From: Anaerolineales bacterium
GTDB taxonomy: Bacteria; Chloroflexota; Anaerolineae; Anaerolineales; Villigracilaceae
Assembly: GCA_024710905.1 (NCBI GenBank)
Contig: JANJTV010000108.1
Coordinates: forward strand, 1-46,135
Direction of reading: 5' to 3'
DNA length: 46,135 bases
Shown in pieces: positions 24,868-34,195 of the stretch (positions within the stretch are counted from its first letter, which is position 1; the number at the start of each line of letters is the position of its first letter). Under the pieces are notes generated by a model. The model was not told where the DNA came from and did no database searches. It saw only the letters and a program-made list of their open reading frames with translations. The translations under genes and the position numbers were made by a program.

Positions 24868-26018
24868 ATTGGATCTTCCTGCTGATCGAGTTTATTGATG
24901 AGCTGGTCTTTGGCGTGCAAGGGGCGGTCATGCCGCTTCTGCAACAAGACCTGAACCTGGATTATGTGCAGATTGGCCTGCTGCTCAGCATCCCCGGTTA
25001 CATTGCCATTTTTATCGAGCCCATCCTGGGCATCCTGGCCGATGCAGGCCGCCGCCGGGCCTTGATTCTGCTGGGCGGGGTGTTCTTTACGCTTTCCCTG
25101 GTGGTTACTGCCTGGGCAACCGATTTCTGGTTCCTGATGCTTTCGTTCATCCTGTTCTTCCCGGCTTCGGGAGCATTTGTCAGCCTGTCCCAATCCACCT
25201 GGATGGACCTTGAGCCGGAGCGCCGCGACCACAACATGGCCCGGTGGACACTGGCCGGGTCGCTGGGCATTGTGCTTGGCCCGTTGGCGCTGGCTGCGGC
25301 GCTGTGGTTTGGCTTTGGGTGGCGCGGGTCTTACCTGGCGCTGGCGGTATTTGCGCTGGGCATCCTGGCGGCGGCTTTTCTGCGGCTAAAACTTCCGCAT
25401 GAGGAAATTCACCCGCCTGGCTGGCCGGGTTGGAAGTCGTTCTGGCAGACGTTCAAGGCCGCGCTTGGCGCGTTCCGTCGCCCGGAGGTCATTCGCTGGA
25501 CGGCGCTGCTGGAATTTGCCGACCTGATGATGGACATCCTGCTGGCCTACCTGGCCCTGTATTTTGTGGATGTGGCCGGGCTTTCCCCGGCCCAGGCTGC
25601 GCTGGGCGTGGCCGTCTGGACGGGCGTTGGCCTGCTGGGCGATGCCCTGCTCATCCCGTTGCTGGAACGCGTGCCCGGCCTGCGTTACCTGCGCGTGTCG
25701 GCCTGGCTGGAACTGGCCCTGTATGTGGCCTTCCTGCTCGTCCCCGGACTGTTTGCCAAACTGGTCGTGCTGGGCCTGCTGGGCTTTTTCAATTCGGGCT
25801 GGTATGCCATCCTGAAAGCAGAACAATTCAAGGCCATGCCCGGCCAGAGCGGCTCGGTGCTGCTGGTGGAGAACGTCAGCGCGGTGATCGGCAAGACCCT
25901 GCCGCTGGGTGTTGGCCTGGCTGCCGAATGGTTCGGCCTGGGCAATGCCATGTGGATTTTGCTGGCCGGGCCGCTGGCGCTCATCCTGGGCCTGCCGCGA
26001 AAGGCGCAATCGGCATGA
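24864..26018 (+). CDS. MFS transporter
   Basis: The protein has 384 residues with about 12 membrane helices and the MFS loop ILGILADAGRRRALILLGG (about 53-71) between helices 2 and 3. The substrate is unknown. It overlaps the methyltransferase stop by 4 bases (ATGA) and the hemW start by 4 bases (ATGA), so the three genes are translated in series. A role in exporting a methylated product is conceivable but unsupported. Confidence 0.82.
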   Translation: MNWIFLLIEFIDELVFGVQGAVMPLLQQDLNLDYVQIGLLLSIPGYIAIFIEPILGILADAGRRRALILLGGVFFTLSLVVTAWATDFWFLMLSFILFFPASGAFVSLSQSTWMDLEPERRDHNMARWTLAGSLGIVLGPLALAAALWFGFGWRGSYLALAVFALGILAAAFLRLKLPHEEIHPPGWPGWKSFWQTFKAALGAFRRPEVIRWTALLEFADLMMDILLAYLALYFVDVAGLSPAQAALGVAVWTGVGLLGDALLIPLLERVPGLRYLRVSAWLELALYVAFLLVPGLFAKLVVLGLLGFFNSGWYAILKAEQFKAMPGQSGSVLLVENVSAVIGKTLPLGVGLAAEWFGLGNAMWILLAGPLALILGLPRKAQSA

Positions 26019-27190
26019 GTGCCCCGCACGCGCTGTATTTCCATATCCCGTTTTGCAGCCACCGCTGCGCCTATTGCGACTTCAACACCTATGCCGGGCA
26101 GGAGGCGCTCATCCCGGCCTATATGCAGGCCCTTTTAACGGAAGTGGATGTGGTGGCAGCCAGCCGGGAAGAATCCCTGCCTGCCCGGAGCGTTTTCTTT
26201 GGCGGGGGAACGCCCTCGCTCGTACCCACCCGATTGCTTTCCTCCGTTATAGAGAAAGTGCGCCAATGCTACACACTGGAACCGGCTGCCGAGGTCTCGC
26301 TGGAAGCCAACCCCGGTACGGTCTCGGCGCAGGGATTGCAGGAATTGCGGCAGGCTGGGTTCAATCGTCTGTCGTTTGGGGTGCAGTCGGCCAACCCGTT
26401 TGAATTGAAGATGCTTGAACGGACGCATGGTTTTGGGGAGGTGATTCAATCGGTGCAGTGGGCCCGCCAGGCCGGGTTCGACAACCTGAACCTGGACCTG
26501 ATCTACGGCCTGCCGGAGCAGACACTGGAGCACTGGCAGAACTCGGTGCGGCGGATCGTTGCGCTTGGGCCGGAGCATGTCTCCATGTACGCGCTGACGC
26601 TCGAGCACGGTACGCCGTTTGGCCGCTGGGCGCAGAAAGGCCTGCTGCCCCTGCCGGATGGCGACCTGGCGGCGGAGATGTACGACTGGGCCGGGGACTA
26701 CCTGGCCGGGCAGGGCTATGAGCAATATGAGATTTCGAACTGGGCGCGGCCAGGGCGTGAGTGCCGGCATAACCTGCAATACTGGCGCAACCTGCCTTAT
26801 CTGGGCTTTGGCGCAGGGGCGCATGGCTATGCGGGCGGGGTGCGTTATGCCAATGTACTGCGGATTAAGACCTATATTGAGCGTTGCGAGTCGGCGGACA
26901 GGCGCACCTTTGACTTCCCGCTTTCCCCGGCCACGGTCAACCAGCACCGCAACACGCCCCGCGAGGACATGCAGGAAACCCTGCTGACCAGCCTGCGCCT
27001 GACGCGGGAAGGCATTGCCGAGGGGCGCTTCAGGGAGCAGTTTGGGTTGGGGTTGGGGGAGGCCTTCCCGAAGGAAATTGAGCGCCTGACCCGGCGCGGC
27101 CTGCTGGAATGGCAGGCCAGCACGCTGCGGCTGACCCCGCAGGCGCGCATGCTCTCGAACCAGGTCTTTGTGGAGTTTGTGGGCGAGTAG
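26015..27190 (+). CDS. hemW: HemW-like radical SAM heme chaperone
   Basis: The protein has 391 residues. The radical SAM motif is CSHRCAYCDF (C14, C18, C21). True oxygen-independent coproporphyrinogen oxidase (HemN) has a fourth Cys after this motif; here Phe stands there, as in HemW, a heme-inserting chaperone. GGGTPSLV, NLDLIYGLPEQT and the HemN_C-like winged helix at the end (GLGLGEAFPKEIERLTRRGLL) follow. A much longer open frame exists upstream, but ATG 26015, overlapping the MFS stop, matches the family N-terminus. Confidence 0.9.
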   Translation: MSAPHALYFHIPFCSHRCAYCDFNTYAGQEALIPAYMQALLTEVDVVAASREESLPARSVFFGGGTPSLVPTRLLSSVIEKVRQCYTLEPAAEVSLEANPGTVSAQGLQELRQAGFNRLSFGVQSANPFELKMLERTHGFGEVIQSVQWARQAGFDNLNLDLIYGLPEQTLEHWQNSVRRIVALGPEHVSMYALTLEHGTPFGRWAQKGLLPLPDGDLAAEMYDWAGDYLAGQGYEQYEISNWARPGRECRHNLQYWRNLPYLGFGAGAHGYAGGVRYANVLRIKTYIERCESADRRTFDFPLSPATVNQHRNTPREDMQETLLTSLRLTREGIAEGRFREQFGLGLGEAFPKEIERLTRRGLLEWQASTLRLTPQARMLSNQVFVEFVGE

Positions 27191-27202
27191 TTTTCGCGAT
27201 TG

Positions 27203-27877
27203 TTACTTTCGCAGCATCCCCAGTAGTTTCTCGAGGAAATTCTTTTTTGCGGGCGGGCCGGACGGCACGGGAAATTTGAACGGCGCGCGCATGTTCTGCT
27301 TGACCAGGCTGGCGCCTTCGCGGCCCAGGTGCAGCACGGTGACCGAGGCCGTGTCCACGCCAATGCGCTGGAAGTTATCCAGCGGCATGCCCAGGTAATA
27401 GGTTACCGCCAGCTTGATCGGGTCGGCGTGAAAGACCAACGCCACGATCTCGTGCGCTGCGTGACTGCGGGCAATCTCCTCGATGGCGGTCACGATGCGG
27501 GTCTGCTGCTCCTGGATCGACTCGCCGCCGGGGAAACGGAAGCGCGAAGGGTGGTTTTGCAGCGTGCCCCAGGTGTCAAACCTGCGCGCGGCCTTGATCT
27601 CCAGCCCCTGCCAGTCGCCAATGAAACTCTCGATTAATCCATCCTTTACCTGGGTTTCCAGGCCACGCAGGCGGGCAATCGGCGCAGCGGTCTCGAGGGC
27701 GCGTTCCAGCGGGCTGGAATAAATGGCGGCCAGCGGTACCTCCTTCAGCGCTTCGGCCAGTTCCTCCGCCTGTTCGCGGCCCCGATCGTTCAGGTGTACG
27801 CCGGGCGTGTGCCCGGCCATGCGTCCCGTTTTGACAAAATCGTTCTCCCCGTGGCGAATCAGCAGCAATAACGGCAT
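27203..27877 (-). CDS. Histidine phosphatase (phosphoglycerate mutase-like) family protein
   Basis: The protein has 224 residues with the RHGEN catalytic motif (R8, H9), the second-half SSPLERALETA, Glu in LIESFIGDWQG and the second His in LVFHADPIKL. It is a phosphatase of the broad-specificity or cobalamin/GpmB type; the substrate cannot be told. The start lies 3 bases after the rarA stop, so the two are likely coupled. It ends convergent with hemW, with a 12-bp gap. Confidence 0.85.
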   Translation of the reverse strand: MPLLLLIRHGENDFVKTGRMAGHTPGVHLNDRGREQAEELAEALKEVPLAAIYSSPLERALETAAPIARLRGLETQVKDGLIESFIGDWQGLEIKAARRFDTWGTLQNHPSRFRFPGGESIQEQQTRIVTAIEEIARSHAAHEIVALVFHADPIKLAVTYYLGMPLDNFQRIGVDTASVTVLHLGREGASLVKQNMRAPFKFPVPSGPPAKKNFLEKLLGMLRK

Positions 27878-27880
27878 GGT

Positions 27881-29287
27881 TTACTTGATGTTCCTTTTTA
27901 GTGTCTGGATAGTTTCTTCGGGCAGGTCGGGCAGGGTTTCATGCTTTTCAATGTTCAAGGCCTTGCGCTGGGCTTCGCGCCAAAGCTCGAGGCGGGCCTG
28001 CACCTGGGCTTCGTAGCCCTCCTGGCTGGGCGCGTAGAAGTACGTCCCGAGCAGTCGTTTGGGCAGGTATTGCTGGGGGGTGTAGTGGCCTTCAAATTCG
28101 TGGGGGTACTGGTAGCCCATGCCCTGGCCGGTGGCTTCGCGGTCGCGATTGCCGTCCTGCAGGTGCTTGGGAACACTGCCCGCGCCTTCCTGCTCGATGC
28201 GCTGCATGGCCTTGAAATAGGCCCCGGCGCTGTTGGATTTTGGCGCGGTGGCCAGGTAGAGCGTGGCCTCGACGATCGGGTAGATCCCCTCCGGCAGGCC
28301 AATAAAATCAAAGGCGGTAATGGCGGAGGAGGCCACCACCAGCCCCAACGGGTCGGCCAGGCCAATATCCTCCCCGGCCAGGATCACCAGCCGCCGCAGG
28401 ATGAAGCGCGGGTCTTCCCCGGCGTACAGCATCTTGGCCAGCCAGTACAGGGCGGCGTCCGGGTCCGAGCCGCGCACCGACTTGATGAAGGCTGAAATCG
28501 TGTCGTAGTGCGCGTCGCCGTCCTTGTCGTACAGCACGGCCCGGCGTTGGATGGATTCCTGGGCGACCTCCAGTGTGACGTGAATCACGCCGTCCGCATC
28601 GGGCGGAGTGGATTCGACGGCCAGCTCCAGCGCGTTGAGCGCGTTGCGGGCGTCCCCGGTGGCGACATCCTCCAGGTGGGCGCGGGCCTCGTCTGTGAGA
28701 TGAATCTTGCGCGTGCCATATCCGCGCAGCGGATCGCTGATGGCGCGCTGCAATAACTGGCCGATCTCGACCTGGTTCAGGTTGCGGAGTTGGAAGATGC
28801 GCGAGCGGCTGACCAGCGCCTTGATCACCTCGAAGAACGGGTTTTCCGTGGTCGCCCCAATCAGCGTGACGGTGCCGTTTTCAACATACGGCAGCAGGGC
28901 ATCCTGCTGGGCCTTGTTCCAGCGATGGATTTCATCCACGAACAGGATGGTGCGCTGTTTGTACAGGCGGTTGCGTTCCAACGCGCGCTCAATCACTTCG
29001 CGTAATTCCGCTTTGCCTGCCAGGATGGCCGAGAGAGTCTCGAAATGGCTTTTGGTCTGGTTGGCGATCACCTGCGCCAAGGTGGTTTTCCCTGTGCCGG
29101 GCGGCCCCCATAAAATAATGGAAGAGAACAGCCGATCTGACTCGATGGCGCGGCGCAGCAGCTTTCCCTCGCCGATGATGTGTTCCTGGCCAATGTATTC
29201 CTCCAGCGTGCGCGGACGCATGCGTGCCGCCAGCGGGGCGTCATTTTGCAGGCGTTCGTGCATGGCGTGGTCGAAGAGATCGGTCAT
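27881..29287 (-). CDS. rarA: Replication-associated recombination protein RarA (MgsA)
   Basis: The protein has 468 residues: clamp-loader-type AAA+ ATPase with Walker A GPPGTGKT (61-68), Walker B FVDEIHRWNK and sensor 1 in LIGATTENPFFEV. The C-terminal MgsA tetramerisation part ends with QYLPKRLLGTYFYAPSQEGYEA. It acts at stalled replication forks. The in-frame upstream part to 29308 is not needed: ATG 29287 begins with the family MTDLFDHA. There is no RBS. An extended -10 (TGCTATAAT) ends 7 bases before the ATG, so the message is probably leaderless. Confidence 0.93.
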   Translation of the reverse strand: MTDLFDHAMHERLQNDAPLAARMRPRTLEEYIGQEHIIGEGKLLRRAIESDRLFSSIILWGPPGTGKTTLAQVIANQTKSHFETLSAILAGKAELREVIERALERNRLYKQRTILFVDEIHRWNKAQQDALLPYVENGTVTLIGATTENPFFEVIKALVSRSRIFQLRNLNQVEIGQLLQRAISDPLRGYGTRKIHLTDEARAHLEDVATGDARNALNALELAVESTPPDADGVIHVTLEVAQESIQRRAVLYDKDGDAHYDTISAFIKSVRGSDPDAALYWLAKMLYAGEDPRFILRRLVILAGEDIGLADPLGLVVASSAITAFDFIGLPEGIYPIVEATLYLATAPKSNSAGAYFKAMQRIEQEGAGSVPKHLQDGNRDREATGQGMGYQYPHEFEGHYTPQQYLPKRLLGTYFYAPSQEGYEAQVQARLELWREAQRKALNIEKHETLPDLPEETIQTLKRNIK

Positions 29288-29294
29288 AAAGGGT

Positions 29295-29303
29295 ATTATA
29301 GCA
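29295..29303 (-). promoter_or_regulatory. Extended -10 promoter placing transcription start at the rarA ATG
   Basis: On the minus strand TGC-TATAAT ends 7 bases before ATG 29287. There is no -35 match; the TGn extension compensates for that. The upstream side is the terminator of the next gene. Confidence 0.6.
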
Positions 29304-29337
29304 AACAAAGCCCCCGCGCTCTGGCGGGGGCTTTGTT
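29304..29337 (-). terminator. Terminator of the uncharacterised membrane protein gene
   Basis: A 14-bp stem (29304-29317 with 29324-29337), GC-rich in its centre, lies 5 bases after the stop of the gene at 29342. It is immediately followed by the rarA promoter. Confidence 0.75.
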
Positions 29338-29341
29338 GTGC

Positions 29342-30682
29342 TTATTTTTTCTTTTCGTCGGGTTTGGAGCCACTGGAACGCAGGTTGACGATATTTTTCA
29401 GGATGTCAAACCAGAACGGGGCACCCTGGGCGGTGGCGATGCCGGTTGCAACCAGGCCAAACAGCTTGAGCAACCAGCCGGTCAGATCGTTCAGGTTCGG
29501 CGCATTGATGATCGGGTAGCACTGGTTTGCGACAGGGATGCCATAGAAATCCACCGAAGAGCGCGGGAACAAGGTACACAACTTCTGGCTGCCATCCCCG
29601 AGCGGAATGCCACCTGAAGACGTGGCGGCCAGCGGGGTGCCGATCCAGCCGATCGGGATGTTCAGGCTGGCCAGTTGCAATTGCAGATCGTATTGCTGGG
29701 CAATATCAACCGGCTGCAGGGTTTCATTTTGTTCCATGAAGGTCTCGGCCTGGGCCACCAGGGATTGTCTCAGCATGGGTTCCTTCCACAGCTGGGTGGC
29801 AATTTGCAGGCTGTCCACGTTCATGATGAATGAAAGGGAAATGCCGATGAGGAGTGCCATGGTCTGGGCGCGACGTTTGTACCAGCCGCTCAGGCGGTCC
29901 ATGCTGTCGTTAAACCAGCCTTCCACGTTGTTACGGGCCGTGGCAATGGCGCTTTCACCCTGGGCGGTGTATTCCTCCACGCCACGCAACAGGGTGCTGA
30001 GTGCCTGCTTCATTTGCGGGTGGGTCACGCTCAGGGTGGCAATCCCGGTGCGTACCGCGGAAAGCGTATCCGGTACGCCGCCAGTCTTTTGCTGCCACTC
30101 GGCCAGGATGGCATCAATCTGTTTTTTCTCCAGGGTCATACTCATCATGTTGGCTTCAATCGCCGGGCGCAGGGCCGGGAAATCGGCAGCCATTTTCCTG
30201 ATTTGCGCCTTGATATCGTCCATCAGGGCCTTGATGACCTCGTCCCCGGCTTCACTGGCAATGGCCTTGCGCAGCAGGCCGATGATCAGGTTTAATTGCT
30301 CAGTGGCCAGTTCACGGTCTTTTTTGCCCAGCCCTTCCACGTCATTGCGCAGGTTGTACAGGTTTTGCTGGATCAGGGAGGCTTCCGTCCCGGCCGAGAT
30401 CAGCACATCGAACAGGGCCATCGAAAACTGGTTGGCAGGGATGTAAGACGGTTTGGAATTGCCATCGGGCCCGGAATGCAGGGCCTGGATCAGGGGGTGT
30501 TCATAGAACTGGCTGGCCAGGGCCGGGTCTGCCAGCAGGTTGCGGATGGCGGATTCCAGCATGTTGGAGCGCCATTGCAGGCGGGCCACGATCCATTCCT
30601 GGATGTACATGGCCGCCAGGCTCATGACGAACCAGATAAAGATCAAGCCGATAGCAATTTCAAGAATGGATAGGATGGACAT
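29342..30682 (-). CDS. Uncharacterised membrane protein with WF..SMDRLSGWYKRR motif
   Basis: The protein has 446 residues. One N-terminal membrane helix (about 4-24) is followed by a long, mostly helical, Gln/Glu-rich region (110-250), a conserved-looking juxtamembrane motif WFNDSMDRLSGWYKRR (256-271), a second helix (273-289) with NVDSLQIA, and a third hydrophobic segment near 415-430 followed by a basic, charged tail. I have seen the WF..MDR.SGWYKR motif in uncharacterised proteins of many bacteria, but know of no function. AGGAG precedes the ATG. It is a single-gene unit between an EamA transporter and rarA. Confidence 0.6.
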   Translation of the reverse strand: MSILSILEIAIGLIFIWFVMSLAAMYIQEWIVARLQWRSNMLESAIRNLLADPALASQFYEHPLIQALHSGPDGNSKPSYIPANQFSMALFDVLISAGTEASLIQQNLYNLRNDVEGLGKKDRELATEQLNLIIGLLRKAIASEAGDEVIKALMDDIKAQIRKMAADFPALRPAIEANMMSMTLEKKQIDAILAEWQQKTGGVPDTLSAVRTGIATLSVTHPQMKQALSTLLRGVEEYTAQGESAIATARNNVEGWFNDSMDRLSGWYKRRAQTMALLIGISLSFIMNVDSLQIATQLWKEPMLRQSLVAQAETFMEQNETLQPVDIAQQYDLQLQLASLNIPIGWIGTPLAATSSGGIPLGDGSQKLCTLFPRSSVDFYGIPVANQCYPIINAPNLNDLTGWLLKLFGLVATGIATAQGAPFWFDILKNIVNLRSSGSKPDEKKK

Positions 30683-30744
30683 GCGTTCTCCTCAACGAGT
30701 GATAGCGTGTAGATGTATTTAGTATACAACAAACAACCATATAT

Positions 30745-31644
30745 TTAACTGGCTGGTTGGTCGTTTTCTGTGCTGTGGCTGCGGTTGATAATGTAGATGC
30801 CGGCCAGGGCCACCAACCCGCCAATGGCCTGGAAAGGGGTCGGGATTTCAGCCAGCAGCGGGATGGCCAGCAGGGCGGTGACGATTGGCTGGCCAATCAG
30901 GGTGGGTGAGACGATTGCGGCGGGCAGGTGGCCCAGGGCGTAGGTGATGGAAAGATAGCCAATGATCTGGGAGACCAGCGCTGAGAGCAGGAAGACCAGG
31001 TAGGTCTGGCTGGAATACCCGGTGAACTGGAAGCCCAAAACAAGGTTGATCAGGAAAAGGGTCAGGCTGGCAAATGCGCCGCTCAGCCAGATGTGGGTCA
31101 GGGTGTCCATGCTGGTGCGGCTGCGCTGGGTGGCCAGCATGGTGCCTGCATAAAAGATGCCCGTGCCAATCGCCATCAGGTCGCCCAGTCCAAGCTGGGG
31201 ATGCAGCAGGAAATCCGTGCCCATGACCAGCAGTGCGCCGGAGAGGGTGAACGCCAGGCCGAGCCAGAAGCCTCGCGATAGGTGTTTTTGAAAGACCAGC
31301 CAGGTGGCCAACGCCACCCACAGGGGGGCGGTGTTGCCCAGCAGGGTAGCATTTGCGGCGGTTGTATACGACAGGGAGGTGTTCCAAAGCGCAAAGTCGA
31401 AGCCAGTGAAGATGCCCGCCAGGACCGGGAAAAGGATATTGGCTCGCGAGATTGGGTTGTGTTTTTTGATGCTGCGCGCAAAGAACGGCAACAGGATGAG
31501 CGTGGAGAAAAACAGGCGATAGAAACCCGTCACCGGTCCGGGGGCATCGGCCCAGCGCACAAACATGGCCGAGAAACTGAGCGACAGGATGGCCGCCACC
31601 AGGGCCAGGTAGGCCAGGCGGTTGGATGGCTGGCTGTTTTGCAT
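30745..31644 (-). CDS. EamA-family DMT transporter
   Basis: The protein has 299 residues and ten membrane helices in two EamA repeats (about 12-142 and 155-285). DMT/EamA proteins export amino acids, nucleosides or other metabolites; the substrate is unknown. It lies 13 bases after the HAD hydrolase gene and is likely the last gene of the CoA-transferase operon. An AAAGG about 10 bases before the ATG supports the start. Confidence 0.85.
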   Translation of the reverse strand: MQNSQPSNRLAYLALVAAILSLSFSAMFVRWADAPGPVTGFYRLFFSTLILLPFFARSIKKHNPISRANILFPVLAGIFTGFDFALWNTSLSYTTAANATLLGNTAPLWVALATWLVFQKHLSRGFWLGLAFTLSGALLVMGTDFLLHPQLGLGDLMAIGTGIFYAGTMLATQRSRTSMDTLTHIWLSGAFASLTLFLINLVLGFQFTGYSSQTYLVFLLSALVSQIIGYLSITYALGHLPAAIVSPTLIGQPIVTALLAIPLLAEIPTPFQAIGGLVALAGIYIINRSHSTENDQPAS

Positions 31645-31657
31645 GTATGAGTGCCTT

Positions 31658-32395
31658 TCAGGCGTTGGAATAAGTTTTAACCCATTCGATCAGTTCGAGC
31701 AGGGAATGGATCACACCGTCTGCTTCGACCGGGCTTTTCGGGCGCTGTTTCGACCGCCGGGTGAGCCAGATTCCCTGCATGCCAGCGTGGCGTGCGCCCA
31801 TGACGTCGGCGTCCAGCCGGTCGCCGACCATCGCCACCTGCGGGGCAGGGAATCCCCAGTGGGCCAGGGCCAGCTCGAAAATGTGCGGGTGCGGCTTGCG
31901 AACTCCGCAGGCGGCGCTGGTGAGGACAAAATCAAGATACGGTTCGATATTAAACTTTTCAACCAGGTCGAAGACGTCCTGGTTGTCGCCTGCATTGGAG
32001 ATCATGCCAATGCGCAGGCCGAGCGCCTGCAGGGCTTGCAGGGTGGGCAGGGCGTCCTCCTCCAGTTGCCAGTTGGCCTGCGAGACGGCATAGCGAGCAT
32101 TAAGCGCGCCGCGCAGGACGCTGGCTGTTACATTCGGGTAGCCTGCCGCTGCAAGCATTTCTTGCAGCACGGCAGTGGTGGAGGTTTCCTGCAGGCTGGC
32201 TTCGCGCTGACTGTAGTATTCATCCAGGCGTTGTTCCAACTGGCGATGGAATTGCTGTGGGTCAATATCCAGCCCCTGGCTGAGCAGGTAGTCGGCCACG
32301 GCGCGGTCGGCGCGCTCAAGGACAGGCGGCCAGGGCTGCAGGCCGACCATGAGCGTATCTCCCAGGTCAAAGACGACGGCTTTCAAAGGAGGCAT
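31658..32395 (-). CDS. HAD-superfamily hydrolase
   Basis: The protein has 245 residues. Motif I is VFDLGDT (D10; Gly-Asp-Thr where the second Asp is D13), motif II ISNAGDN, motif III Lys in RKPHPHIF and motif IV VGDRLDADVMGA, with a helical cap between. It is a phosphatase or dehalogenase-like enzyme of the YjjG/haloacid type. The start overlaps the hydroxyacid dehydrogenase stop (TGATG). Confidence 0.87.
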   Translation of the reverse strand: MPPLKAVVFDLGDTLMVGLQPWPPVLERADRAVADYLLSQGLDIDPQQFHRQLEQRLDEYYSQREASLQETSTTAVLQEMLAAAGYPNVTASVLRGALNARYAVSQANWQLEEDALPTLQALQALGLRIGMISNAGDNQDVFDLVEKFNIEPYLDFVLTSAACGVRKPHPHIFELALAHWGFPAPQVAMVGDRLDADVMGARHAGMQGIWLTRRSKQRPKSPVEADGVIHSLLELIEWVKTYSNA

Positions 32396-33414
32396 CAGTA
32401 TCCGCGTTGGGGGTCAATACTATTGAACAGTGGCAGGCCGCCGATATAACGTAGCAGGTTTTCTGCAAACAGGTCTGTCGCGCGCTGGTCGTAATGTTTG
32501 CTGTTGCCGGAGACATGCGGCGTGATGAGGAGGTTTGGCGCATCCCAGAGCGGGCTTTTGGCGGGTAGGGGTTCTTCGGGGAAGACATCCAGCGCTGCGC
32601 CGCCCAGTGCGCCGTTGTGCAGGGCTTTGAGCAGGGCTTGATGATCGACGATCCCGCCTCTCGAGACATCCACCAGGTAAGCGCCGGGTTTGCAGGACTC
32701 CAGCGTGGCAGCATTAATCAGGTTGCGGGTTTTCGGGGTAAGCGGGGCGCAGATGATGATGAAATCGCATATTTTGAGCATGGATTTGATGGCCTGCGGC
32801 GGGTAAATGCGCTGGGCAAAATCCCCGCCAGGGTCACCCTGTCCCTCCGGGCTGTAGCCGGTGTCGACAGGCTGCATGGCATTTTGTTTGATGGCCAGCA
32901 CGGTGGCGTTGAAGCCGGTCAGCAGGCGGGCCACCTCGCGGCCAATGCTGCCGTACCCGAGGATGCCAACGGTGGCATCGCGTAATTCCAACGGTCGGAA
33001 GCGTTCAAAACGGTCTTTTGGCCATTCCTTTTTGTCCTGAAGTTGCATTGCGTCTGGTAGGTGCCGGGCCAGCGCAAGCATCATCATTAAAATATGTTCG
33101 GCCATCTGTGGGGCGGCGGCCCCGCTCAGGGTGGTGACCTGGATGCCCGGCATGTTCAGGGCGGGCTCTTGCAGGAAGCGGTCCAGCCCGGCATAGTGAA
33201 ACTGGATCCACTTCAGGTTGGGAGCTTGCTCAGGGGACGGGAGCAGGCGGTCGGTGTACAGCACTTCACAGCGTGCCCAGGTGTCGGCTGGAACTTCATC
33301 CGCCTTGGCGGCGGCCAGTTGTTGGATGCGAAGGCGCGGTGAAACCCCTTCCAGCTGTTTGAGCTGGGCAGGTTTGAAGGCGTGGCTGACAAGCACATGC
33401 ACCGGGCCGTCCAT
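32395..33414 (-). CDS. D-2-hydroxyacid dehydrogenase family protein
   Basis: The protein has 339 residues. The NAD-binding Rossmann motif is GILGYGSIGREVA, and the catalytic Arg (VDVSRGGIVD), Glu (DVFPEEPL) and His (ITPHVSG) are all present. It should interconvert a 2-oxo acid and its D-2-hydroxy acid. An insertion of about 35 residues follows the Rossmann motif, with TGYSPEGQGDPGGDFAQRIYP, seen in a subset of the family. It lies one base after the CoA-transferase beta gene. Confidence 0.87.
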   Translation of the reverse strand: MDGPVHVLVSHAFKPAQLKQLEGVSPRLRIQQLAAAKADEVPADTWARCEVLYTDRLLPSPEQAPNLKWIQFHYAGLDRFLQEPALNMPGIQVTTLSGAAAPQMAEHILMMMLALARHLPDAMQLQDKKEWPKDRFERFRPLELRDATVGILGYGSIGREVARLLTGFNATVLAIKQNAMQPVDTGYSPEGQGDPGGDFAQRIYPPQAIKSMLKICDFIIICAPLTPKTRNLINAATLESCKPGAYLVDVSRGGIVDHQALLKALHNGALGGAALDVFPEEPLPAKSPLWDAPNLLITPHVSGNSKHYDQRATDLFAENLLRYIGGLPLFNSIDPQRGY

Positions 33415-33415
33415 C

Positions 33416-34195
33416 TTATCCGCCGCCTTTCAGATAAATGCCGGTCGGGTCGAGTTCCTCGCGCAGGATGCGTAATTCGTGTTCTGTAACCGCGTCAGTG
33501 GTGCGCAGGACGGGGGCGGTCCTGAGCGCCCAGCCTGTGTTTTCGATGGCCATCTCAACCGTTTTGCCGGGATGCAGGGCGGTCAGGGTCAGTTCGCCGG
33601 ATGCATCCGGTTCCATATAACCAATATCGGTGACTACGCCAATCGGGCCTTTGCCGCGCAGCCCGGCCTTTTCGCGCCCGCCTGCGCCATCCAGGTAGCC
33701 TGCCGAGGTCAGGAAGTCCACTTTTTCGGGGAAGCGCCGTTTCTGGTGCGGGGTCATGATGTAGCAGCGATTGGCCCAGGCGGCGATCTCTTGCGCGCCG
33801 CCGGAGCCGGGCAGGCGCACTTTAGGTTGCGCGTAGTCGTTGCCGATCAGGGTGGCGTTGATATTGCCAAAACGGTCGATTTGCGCGCCGCCCAGGAAGC
33901 CAACATCCACATTTCCACGCTGCAGGTAATTGGTGAAAATATCGTACATGCTGACCACCGATAACGCGCCGCTCACCAGGGTTGGGTCGCCGATCGAGAG
34001 CGGCAGGCGGGCCGGTTCTGCGCCAATCACCCCGGCTTCGTAAATCATCACCAGGTTGGGGGCGTGGGTGCGTTTGGCCAGGTTGCAGGCCAGGTTGGGT
34101 TGGCCGACGCCTACGAACACCACGTCGCCGTCCCGCAGCAGGCGGGCGGCATTGATAATCATCAGCTCTGCGGGGGAATAGGTTAGTTCGCTCAT
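33416..34195 (-). CDS. CoA-transferase family I, subunit B
   Basis: The protein has 259 residues and is of the glutaconate CoA-transferase beta type (also seen in IpdB). The segment VMIYEAGVIGAEP near 48-60 holds the position of the catalytic Glu; GFLGGAQIDRFGNIN and the final EELDPTGIYLKG are also typical. With subunit A it would move CoA between acyl-CoA and an acid, or act as a ring-cleaving hydrolase in the Ipd subgroup. Its start overlaps the alpha/beta hydrolase stop by 4 bases (ATGA). Unusually, subunit A is not its direct neighbour. Confidence 0.87.
   Translation of the reverse strand: MSELTYSPAELMIINAARLLRDGDVVFVGVGQPNLACNLAKRTHAPNLVMIYEAGVIGAEPARLPLSIGDPTLVSGALSVVSMYDIFTNYLQRGNVDVGFLGGAQIDRFGNINATLIGNDYAQPKVRLPGSGGAQEIAAWANRCYIMTPHQKRRFPEKVDFLTSAGYLDGAGGREKAGLRGKGPIGVVTDIGYMEPDASGELTLTALHPGKTVEMAIENTGWALRTAPVLRTTDAVTEHELRILREELDPTGIYLKGGG

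Noticed and set aside
25430-26014. Long extension of hemW within the MFS gene
   Set aside because: The translation is low-complexity shadow of the MFS frame; HemW begins at the ATGA overlap.
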